From Glebionis coronaria (lineage: Eukaryota; Streptophyta; Magnoliopsida; Asterales; Asteraceae), in contig CM046874.1 in NCBI GenBank assembly GCA_025667525.1, positions 664,286,963-664,350,962 on the forward strand: a DNA stretch of 64,000 bases. Reading direction: 5' to 3'. The position numbers and the translations under genes are program-made. The notes under the pieces are model-generated. The model saw only the letters and a program-made list of their open reading frames with translations. It made no database searches and had not been told where the DNA came from. This document shows positions 34,597 through 43,232 of this stretch, one piece after another (the first letter of the stretch is position 1; every line of letters starts with the position of its first letter).

Positions 34597-35030
34597 CTGA
34601 CAGTATAACATAAAATACATGATTAAACTGATCAAAACATAAAACATATATATACATGAAAAAAAATTTATACCAATAAATCATGAGAAAAATTTTATGC
34701 AAGAAAATTAGTACATGAATGCATGATGCAGTTTTATGAAAACTTTTATATGCGCGAGAGTGAACGCCCATGGTCAGTTCACTCAAAACAAAAGACATGG
34801 CGATGGGGACGCCTATGGGTCGGTCCCAAAGTTAAAAGTTTCGATAAAGCACATGCGACTAAATAGGGACAGTCCTGTACCAACCATTACTTAGTCATAA
34901 ACCTACGACAATGACATATATATGTATGCATGAAAATGATGAATGCATGAAAACTGTCTGTCAGTTCTAGGAAGACCATAGTGATTACCCACTAATCACA
35001 GGTCGTGTTTTGAGAGCCTACAGGTCGAAG
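34597..35030 (-). other. Tekay-like leader between primer site and gag
   Basis: No gene. The CTGTCAG directly before the gag ATG could be the acceptor of a further leader intron, but I cannot place its donor with confidence. Confidence 0.4.
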
Positions 35031-35047
35031 CCTTGGCTCTAATACCA
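35031..35047 (-). other. Primer binding site of the Tekay-like element
   Basis: Minus strand TGGTATTAGAGCCAAGG. It matches the tRNA-Met primer site TGGTATCAGAGCC except for one C-to-T change, which fits cytosine deamination. Confidence 0.82.
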
Positions 35048-36001
35048 TAATTATAACGCATCATTTTGATAAATAGAATGCCACGCGTGATTATGGCGTG
35101 TCATCAAAGTATACAAGGATAAATGTATAAAACATCACATGACCATAAAGGAAATACCGGAAACAACATCGGTATCCCAAAAGTAGAACTCATCACACAC
35201 AAACATAAGTACTGTAAATGAAAAGGACTAAACAATGTCCATAGAAATGAGTATCAAAAGTATGAAGAAATGCATAAAGTAATGAATGCTAGGAATCTTC
35301 CAATCCATATGCACGTACGCTTAAAGTCTACGAGCATCCTTGAGTACCTGCCATTTTGGGAACATGAAAGGAAAAACGGCTGAGCATAACGCTCAGTGCA
35401 CGAATATACAAGTAAAGTATGAATAATATAATCATAATAGCATAGAGCAGCGGAAAAGACTAAGTCCTGATAATCTGGTATATCTTAGTAAGACTGGTTT
35501 TATAGTTTCAAAATCCTTATGTTTATCTTATAAAAATCGTTTAACATGTTTACCATTAGCCAATATAGGTCATGAAATATCAACGTGCATGAATAATTGG
35601 AGGGGTGACCTCGTCATGCAATTAGAGGGGTTGCCTTTAATTAATATAACTGTTTGGGTAGGAGGGATCAGCTCCTTGTGAAGGATGCAAGGCACACACC
35701 ACATTCACCTGAATAATCTACTGAAACATGTAAACTTGGATGCACCCATACGCCCTACATGATAATAATAATAAAATGGCCAAAAGCTGAAGGGACGCCA
35801 CGAGCTATCACTCCGTCGTGGTGGAGTCATAACATTGGTGCCTCTATTGTTATGGTTATGGTACCTCCATAACTAGGTGAAACTGGTCATGCATGTATAT
35901 GGCTTTAGGTATCTAATTAAACATAAGCAATTCAAAAACATATAAAACATATACCGGGGAAAATAGTTGGCTGCATACGGGGAATCCTAATAATGAAGAA
36001 T

Positions 36002-36103
36002 TGTTGGGAATAAATTAAGGCCAGATCACTTGAGCGCTGACAAGAGTAATACAAGCGTTGACAAGAACAAAACAAGCGCTGACAGCTCAAACGTTGACAA
36101 GAT
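36002..36103 (+). repeat. Remaining head of the 5' LTR
   Basis: 102 bases matching 39553-39654 with a single visible base difference (A for G at 36091). It contains four GCGYTGACA-type words at 36034, 36055, 36076 and 36091. Confidence 0.9.
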
Positions 36104-36423
36104 TATAGCCGTTGGGCGTTGATGGGTTATTTTTGACCGTTGACACTCAATGGGACCTACCCAGTTGTTGTTTTTGACATATTTTTAGGTCGTAATTTTG
36201 GGAGTTGTTACTTTACATTTAATGCATGAGATAAACTTATACTTTTTCAATATTTTCATGATTGATTTTTGAAAATACTTGCCTATTTTTGGGCCAATCA
36301 CATGCATTTTCTTCTCCTATAAATTTGGCTCCGATTTTTAAACAGAGTATCTATAATTCTTGTCTAACACCATTTTCTCTCATCAACTTCATCTTCTTCA
36401 CTTAAATTTAACAGCTTTCATCA
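36104..36423 (+). promoter_or_regulatory. Promoter and 5' UTR of the accessory gene
   Basis: TATAAAT at 36318-36324, about 100 bases before the ATG, followed by a CT-rich leader (CATCTTCTTCACTT) and TTTCATCAATGG at the start. Two further words (36116 and 36137) continue the GCGYTGACA series, and TTTTTGACC and TTTTTGACA give extra TTGAC cores. Confidence 0.6.
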
Positions 36424-39400
36424 ATGGCACCCAAGTTTAAACCATCAGAATTGGAATTGGGGTTCAGGTCTCAACACAACATGATTGCATATCTTGAAGC
36501 TGATGATACTCTGTTTCCTCAATACACACAAATGGTGGCGTATTTGAATGCATCCCCATTAAGGTATGCTCTTTCTCATGCACCACTCATTCCAGTCACA
36601 CATATTAAGCAGTTTTGGAACACTGTCAGTTCCTCAACAGTTAATAGAGTGACTACATTGACTTCTATTGTTCATGGGAGACCTTGGGTGGTTACTGAGG
36701 CTTTGGTACGCCAAGCCTTGCATCTTGATGATGCTGATGGTATAGCCATCCTTCCCATAAATGAAATAGAACAAGGGCTTAGGGCTTTGGGATATCCTTT
36801 TCCTGATGAAGGTACTCTAAACAAGTATCATAAGCAGGAATTTCCCCCAGCCTGGAAGTACCTCATACATGTCCTCCTTCAATGTTTGAGTCCCAAATGC
36901 ACTGCACACAATAGGATCAATAGATCCATTGCAAGCGCTATTGTGCGCATTGCAACAGGGCAAAAATTTAATTATTCTAAAATGATTTTTGAGGGGATGT
37001 GTAAAAACAAGGGGAACAAAATGACTTTAGCTTATCCCCGTTTTCTACAAATGGTTTTTGATGTTCAAGGTTACTGCTCAAAGGATCATAATGATTTTTA
37101 TAAGATCCCCGAGCAAAAGAAAGCTATTTTTATGAAGATGAACTCACCACCCATCGTGACCTACCTTTAACCCAACCTATGCTTGCTGTTATTGCAGCAG
37201 CACAACCCCAACCAGACCCCCAACCACAAATTGACCCCCAACCACAACTTGAACCAATCCCTGAACCCATACCTTCACCTGAACATATGCAACTTGACCA
37301 AGAACCCTTCAACGCTGACACATTCAATGTTGGCGTTGATATGCCTATTTCCAACGCTGACACACAACCTTCACAAACCCAAACACCCCTTAACCAACCC
37401 ACATCCACCCATTCTTCCACACCATCTTCCACACCCCCTGAATATAGGTTGATGAAACGCCAAAGGACTACTGGAGTGTTCTCCTCTGGTGGTCCTAGCC
37501 ATGTAGCAGAGAGAACCACCACCACAAGTGTGGCTGGTGACCTGGATGAGGCTGGGACTATTGGTTCTGGCTTAGATGCTGGCCAAGGCAGTCCCACCAT
37601 CATTAAGTCCTCATCCTTGCCCAATGAATCTGCCTTGGGAGGTCAAATCCCTATTTCAGAAGAGGGCAGACTGGAACCAATGACTCTTATGGAATTGACG
37701 GCAGTCTGCATTAGCTTGCAAAAGCAAAATGCAGACTTAGTACAGGTTGTCAGCTTACAAGGCCTTGAACTCAAGCAATTGAGGGAGAGGATTGTTGTTT
37801 TGGAGATTGCTAGTGCAAGGAGGGGTATGGAGGAATCTTCCAAAGGGGAAGAAGATCCAATAAATCTAAGTGATAAGGGCAGTCATGATGGTCAATCAAT
37901 GGATGTTGCTGAGGCCCTTACAACTTTGAAGAAACAAACAAGTTTTGATACGTCCTTAGTCTCTCCTACCAACTTAAATTTATCATTTACAGCTATGTTG
38001 AGAAAGGTTACACAAGGCGCTGAGGGAAGATATTTGGGCGTTGACAAGGCAGAGTTGGACGCTGACAGAAATATTTTGGGCGCTGATAGGACAAATTTGG
38101 GCGTTGACAGACCTGCACATGAAGGTGATGTATCCCAGTCATCATCTATCATCAAGGAGGTTTCTACACAGGTATCACCATCTACCTTACCAACCATTGC
38201 ACCAACAGATAAGGGTAAGGGTATATTGGTAGAAGAGATTGTTCCAAAGGATGCAGCTCAAGTTGAGTTTGATAGAAGATTAGCTGCACAAATCTTGGAA
38301 CATGATAAAAGGGAGATGAAAGAGTCACCATTTGTTGTGACTTCAGAAGAAGGAAGTGATGGAGCTAGCTCGGACTCAAGTGTGATGATTATAGAACCAG
38401 AAAGGCTTGAGTATGGGGATGAGTTGGCTAAGGAGAAGCTGAGAGAATTGAAATTACAGGTTGACTTTGACATGCAAGAGGTGGTTCAAATGTATAATGC
38501 TTGGGAAGAAAGATGCACGGAGAATCCAGACTTGACCATTTCAGATCAAATATGGGGTTTGGAGATTCTTCTTAGAGTTCAGAAGGATTACCAGGTAATT
38601 TTGAAACACAAGGCAAGTAATATTCTCTCAGAATTGAAAAGGGATAGAAGGGAGCTCTACTTTATGTTGCTCAGATGTCATGGAGTTGGATGGACATATC
38701 AGAAGTTGAAGGCTTTGACATTTGATGAGTTGGAAAACAGGGCTTATCCTATTTGGGTGAGAGTGCAGGAAGCAAACACTCTCAGACTTCTATCAGATGA
38801 AAGAAAGGAGGAACTTACAGAAGAAATGGAACTCAAGAAAGCTATGGTTGTTCCCAGGCCAGTGAAGAAGGGAATTTCATTTGAGTTTCCCAAAGATATG
38901 GATCCACTATATCCAAGTGAAGCTGTCATCAGAAAGAGCCTCAAGCTCTCACCTTTAGAAGCTTCAGATATGGTGCAAGTGTTACCATTAGATTCCAGGA
39001 ACCCAATTGTGAGCTATGAAGAAGATGAATGTGGGTTTTGGAAGATTGGCAGATTTGGCAAAGAGGTACACACTTTTACCACTCTCATATCTTTGTTTGC
39101 AAGTTCTGATAGAGAAGACTTGGTGGACCTTTGGAGGTTGCTGGAGACCAAGTATGAGGCTGAAGCACCAACTTCAGCTAATGGAATAAAACTTTGGTCC
39201 ACATTTAAAAGAATGTGTGGACCAAAAGATGAGGATCCTGCTGTTTGGAAGGATCTTGAAGATGACCTCAGTGGTCTTCAATGGAGGTTATATTCAGCTG
39301 TTGGTGTCTACCATTTGAGCTCTACAAAATTTGCTGAGTATCTACTTGTGGATGGTCAGTATTTCATATCCAAGGCTATTTTGGAAAAGATGAAGGACAC

Positions 39401-39500
39401 TCAGCTGGAAATAGATTATTCAAGTGACGTGACAAAAGATTTGATTAGATTTATTCATTACCAATATGAGAAGGTTTGTAAGATTCCTCCTAGTCCTTAA
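36424..39500 (+). pseudogene. Accessory gene of the 4-kb derivative (two frames, one frameshift)
   Basis: Frame 1 (36424-37170, 248 codons) carries the domain shared with 1-617: IKQFWNTV, LHLDDADGI, ALGYPFP, WKYLIHVLLQCLSPK and MIFEGM. Frame 2 (37179-39500, 773 codons) is its continuation; the two are joined by loss of one T in the T run near 37126-37130. Frame 2 has a Pro/Gln/Thr-rich linker, a predicted coiled coil (about residues 185-230) and two patches of 7-residue repeats (N-A-D-T.., G-V-D-K..). It ends in a compact C-terminal domain (CGFWKIGRFGKEVHTF, DREDLVDLWRLLETKY). Such proteins occur widely beside Asteraceae copia elements under misleading database names (from memory). No enzyme motif seen; function unknown. 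Confidence 0.82.
37312..38120 (+). repeat. Two in-frame patches of the 21-bp GCGYTGACA unit in the accessory gene
   Basis: Words start at 37312, 37333 and 37354, and again at 38038, 38059, 38080 and 38101, each exactly 21 bases apart. They encode (G/N)-(V/A)-D repeats. The same unit and period occur in the LTR (36034-36103, 39585-39690). Confidence 0.88.
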
Positions 39501-39539
39501 TGCTTATTCAGAAACTTGATCATAAGAGTGGATATCAAG

Positions 39540-40069
39540 TTTAGGGGAGGATTGTTGGGAATAAATTAAGGCCAGATCACTTGAGCGCTGACAAGAGTAA
39601 TACAAGCGTTGACAAGAACAAAACAAGCGCTGACAGCTCAAGCGTTGACAAGATAAAGTCAAGCGTTGACACATTGAAGACAAGCACTGATGGGAAGATA
39701 TACTCTATGCGTTTATTGTATTCTAGAATAGTTCTAGTAAAGATAGGAACAACATTGTATTTTCTATATTTATCTTTACCTAGAATAGCTGATACGTAGA
39801 TTATTGTACAAGGCTTCTTATGTCTATAAAAGAAGACCTTTAGGTTAATGTTTCATATAAGTTTTCGTTTGTAAACTACTTTCATTGTAAGCAAGTTTGA
39901 TATTGATAATCAAAGTGAAAGTTTGTTTATATCATTGTGTGTTCTTGTTTAAGTGTTAAATTCCGCATAACACTTAAATGCATAAGTATATACAAAGGTT
40001 TCTCTAAGTGTATTACTTGATCTAATCTTGTATACATAAAGCTAAATCGATCTAAGTTTGGGATCAACA
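39540..40069 (+). repeat. Polypurine tract and 3' LTR of the 4-kb derivative
   Basis: TTTAGGGGAGGAT (39540-39552), then the LTR 39553-40069 from TGTTGGG to CAACA. 21-bp words start at 39585, 39606, 39627, 39642, 39663 and 39684. TATAAAAG at 39825-39832 is the LTR promoter; this part is absent from the truncated 5' copy. Confidence 0.92.
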
Positions 40070-40365
40070 AGAATGTCCATACTGAAAGGACGGAGAATCC
40101 GTACCTTGTGTCTAGTGAACGAAGAAGACGAACGGAAGAGAGTCCTACTTCGATATCACTAATGCTACATAAATAATATACGTGTATAAGTATTCTGATT
40201 ACTAAGTACATAACTGGTTTTATGTCATGTCTTAACTTGTTTTATATGTTCATGTCGTGTTTTACTGATTTAAGCTTTATACTGCATTTATCATGTATTC
40301 TGTCTATTCTGATTAAGTATTATTTGTATTTCTTGTATTATTATACTTGTTGTGTAATAATAAGT

Positions 40366-40545
40366 AACTTTCTAAAAATAGCAGGTTTCGTAAAATAGAA
40401 AGTTTCCAAAAATAGAAAGTTTCCAAAAATAGATTTACTGCTTAAATTAGATAAGTTTCTGAAAATAGAAAGTTTCCATAAATAGATTAGCTACCTTAAT
40501 TAAATAAGTTTCTAAAAATAGAAAGTTTCTATAAATAAAATAAGT
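40366..40545. repeat. AATAGAAAGTTTCC minisatellite in the Tekay LTR
   Basis: About seven degenerate copies of AAAATAGAAAGTTTCCA-type units alternating with ATAAGTTTCT. Low complexity, no coding content. Confidence 0.8.
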
Positions 40546-41098
40546 TGGATTATTAAGCGAATAATGTAAGCTTAAGTGTTTACTGATTTATATTCTAAGT
40601 CATGTGATATATAGTATAGTTTATTAATTATTACATGTAAATTAAATAAACTATAGGTTAAAGTATTTAATTAAATATAACATGATTTAATTAAATAAAA
40701 GGTAATAATACTTAGGTTAAAACATGTATTAATATCTATTAATAATATAACCTAAGTCATGTAAACTAATTAGTTATAAGACATGTTTATAAATTAATTA
40801 ATTATATAGTCTAATTTAGATAATAAATACTTAGGTTAAAAATCCATGTATTATTAATAATAATAATAACTAACCTATGTCATGATGTAACTAAATTAAT
40901 TAAGTAACATGTCAAATTAATTTAATTAAGCTTTTAAAAAAAATAATCTTGTAAAATAACTAAACTTATAAAATTAATTAAGTCGTGACCCGTGCCCGTG
41001 AACCCGTGAACCGGACCCGTGTTTTAATCTAAACATGTCGTGAACCGGACCAGTTTAACCCATGAACCGGCCAAACAAACACACCTTTAACATTAGCT

Positions 41099-41429
41099 AA
41101 CCGGCTTAGCCGGTTGCCACTGTTTGTGTAAAATAGCCACCGGCCCACGCCGGTGGTTCCCTTGGTCTTGGCTAGCCGCCGGCTAGCAAAAGTTCCCACC
41201 GACTAGCCGGTGTTCCCCCTGCTGCCGCAGCCATGGTTCCCCCTGATTTCCTTATATAGCCACCGGTGGTGGTTCTTGTTTCTGCCGAGACCCATCCGAA
41301 CACCAAACACACCCCCCGACAAGGTCGGGGGTTCCCTTGTTCTTGCGGCCGAGACACAACAACACCACACCGAGACCATGGGGTCTCGGTTGATGCGCAA
41401 CAAGGCAAGCCGAGACCGTGGGGTCTCGG
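41099..41429. repeat. Cluster of seven GC-rich hairpins
   Basis: Perfect inverted repeats at 41099-41115, 41137-41156, 41171-41187, 41260-41269, 41313-41331, 41369-41390 and 41410-41429. Six have 8-9-bp stems with loops of 1-4 bases; 41260-41269 is a loopless 10-base palindrome. Stem sequences differ (AACCGGCT, CCACCGGC, GCTAGCCG, CCCCCGAC, ACCGAGACC), but most are followed by GGTTCC(C). Open frames across here on both strands are not genes. Confidence 0.85.
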
Positions 41430-42215
41430 TTCCTTGTGTCTGCCAAACAAACATCCCTTAAACCATAATTAATTTACCCCCCCCCCCCCCCCATGATTTA
41501 TTTACATGATGAATTTTTTTTGTTTTTATATCACTTATGATTTCATGTGTTCAATTAAATAATAACATAAAAAGAAAAAGGGGTTTAAGGATTTACCGAT
41601 TACGTGAACAATGGAGAACGATAACACTAACAATCTTGCAAGAAATCAATCACCAAAAATCAACAAACACACCCTATGTGTGTGTTCTACCCGGCGTCCA
41701 AGAGGGAACAAAAGAGAGATTAGGGTTTTTCTTGTTTTCTAATTTTTGTTATAATGAAACATATCTTTTCCTAAATTGTTTTAGTAAAAATTGCATGGGC
41801 TTGGCCCTTTTCCTTGTCTTGTCCGCGGGTAGATGGGGCCCACAAGGGTAACCCGAATGTTTTCTCGTGTCTAATATTATACGTGTTCTCGTGTTCGTGT
41901 TTTACGTGATTCAAATAGTTATCGTTCGTGTCTTATTATATTTATTCATAATCGTAATAAATATACCTAAATACATAATACTAAGCTCGTGATTATTTAC
42001 GTTCATGATTTCATGTTCGTATGTTCGTGATTATAATTATTATTGAAATAATTATCATGTCTTAATACGTATTAAATACTTATCGTGTTATAACACGTAC
42101 ATAATACTTGTAAATCTTTTTCGTGAAACGTAAACGTGCTATAAAAGGAAATTTCTAATCATGTACGTACGATCATAAGGGTACTATTCATGGTAAAAGC
42201 ATGCGGGTTTTACAG

Positions 42216-42742
42216 GTAGGCTGGGCTCCGGCTCTTGCACCAAGTGAATAACTTGCTGAGATCCTGCACACTAAAGCAACACGCGTTAGACTTACCGTGG
42301 GAGCGTATCCCACGATTAGACTCCGGCATGAGAGTAAGTAATCGGTTAGGGTTATGAATTGGATGTAGGTTGAGAGTATATAGAATGTAATACCTTTGTG
42401 GAACCCTTGGGGGTTCCTTATATAGGCAGTGAAACCCTAATGGGATCACTGTTACTTCGACCCCAAGCATAAGATAATCACCATAATTAGCTTGACTGTT
42501 ATATTCTAATTATGGTGAGTGTATATCCTATTCTTTGAGGCAAATCCCAATCCTGATAGGATTCTGATTCTGCCTAACCCTGTTTTGGCCGTGCCGGGTC
42601 GTGGGCCGCATACATCTTATGCGGCCACTATTCATTCAAGCCCATGCTGAAATGACATTAATCCAACCCATTCGTGATGGGCCGGATACGGGTAGTACCC
42701 GTGGGCCGGGTTCATGATCCGGTTGGGGACTATACGTCATCA
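42216..42742 (-). repeat. 3' LTR of the Tat element, split by the Tekay insertion
   Basis: It matches 52357-52887 over its length with scattered substitutions and ends GTCATCA (plus). Next to it, TGTCCCCCTAGTC (42743-42755) is the minus-strand polypurine tract. The missing LTR start lies left of the Tekay element. Confidence 0.9.
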
Positions 42743-43068
42743 TGTCCCCCTAGTCTAGTTGTTACAACCGTAGGTGTAACCTCTAGACTAATTAATGCCC
42801 TATATATATGGCTGTCACAAACATAGCGGCACCCAAAAAAGGCCGGCCGGGACAACATTAATGAATACATTAATGGTAGTCATTAGTCGGACGTTTTGTC
42901 TGCAAAAGTACACTAGTCAGGCCTACTCTTGAGCCACGTAAAACTGCCCATAAGTGACCCGTGGGTCCCTTCTGACGTTTCAGAATTGTCAGACATCCCA
43001 ACCGTTAGATGGGCGTAGTGTTTTACACGTGTCAAACATCCATGGCACCTCGTAACTCGAGGCAACCC

Positions 43069-43076
43069 TATAAAAG
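43069..43076 (+). promoter_or_regulatory. TATA box of the antisense gene in the Tat element
   Basis: TATAAAAG about 160 bases before the ATG at 43233, on the strand opposite to gag-pol. Confidence 0.6.
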
Positions 43077-43232
43077 AGTTTGGTGTGTGTAACTGTGTAA
43101 ACACACGGTTAACAACCACACTTCCGCCATTGTTATACACTTGCTCAATCCTTCATTCCTTCTCTCCTTTTCCCACGGAAATTCATCACACCAGGTTAGA
43201 CCACCGCGCCTTTCTAATCCTATTTATAAATC

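Larger units (their letters stand above)
36002..40069 (+). mobile_element. 4.07-kb LTR-element derivative carrying only an accessory gene
   Basis: Bounded by TGTTGGGAATAAA and GGGATCAACA, with a perfect 5-bp TSD AGAAT (35997-36001 and 40070-40074). Only 102 bases of the 5' LTR remain (36002-36103); the full 3' LTR is 517 bases. No primer site, gag or pol is present. Between the LTR parts lie a promoter-like segment and one long accessory gene. The simplest history is normal insertion of a full copia-type element, then deletion from inside the 5' LTR to just upstream of the accessory gene. Confidence 0.9.
31095..42215 (-). mobile_element. Ty3/gypsy chromovirus (Tekay-like), interrupted twice
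   Basis: On the minus strand: 5' LTR from 42215 to about 35048 (split by the 36002-40069 element), tRNA-Met-type primer site 35047-35031, gag with introns, protease, RT, RNase H and the first residues of integrase, where the plus-strand LTR cuts it at 31095. The integrase remainder and 3' LTR must lie left of the window. The LTR start (plus ...GCGGGTTTTACA, 42204-42215) abuts GGTAG inside the Tat LTR, and GGTAG is also present at the matching point of the intact Tat LTR, so this element was inserted into Tat. Confidence 0.85.
35048..42215 (-). repeat. 5' LTR of the Tekay-like element, split by the 36002-40069 insertion
   Basis: The outer end is TGTAAAACCCGC on the minus strand (42215 leftwards) and the inner end lies next to the primer site. 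Without the insertion and its extra TSD the LTR is about 3.1 kb. It holds an AATAGAAAGTTTCC array, a GC-rich hairpin cluster (41099-41429) and a 16-C run (41477-41492). The inner end does not read CA, so the exact boundary (35048-35051) is uncertain; the partner LTR is outside the window. Confidence 0.65.

Noticed and set aside
13620..35047. tRNA-like matches at 13620, 28789 and 35047
   Set aside because: They are primer binding sites of 14-17 bases; no cloverleaf follows. No tRNA or rRNA gene was found in the window.
41172..41472. Five overlapping ORFs on both strands in the GC-rich segment
   Set aside because: They follow from inverted repeats and GC content in an LTR; no domain, no consistent frame.
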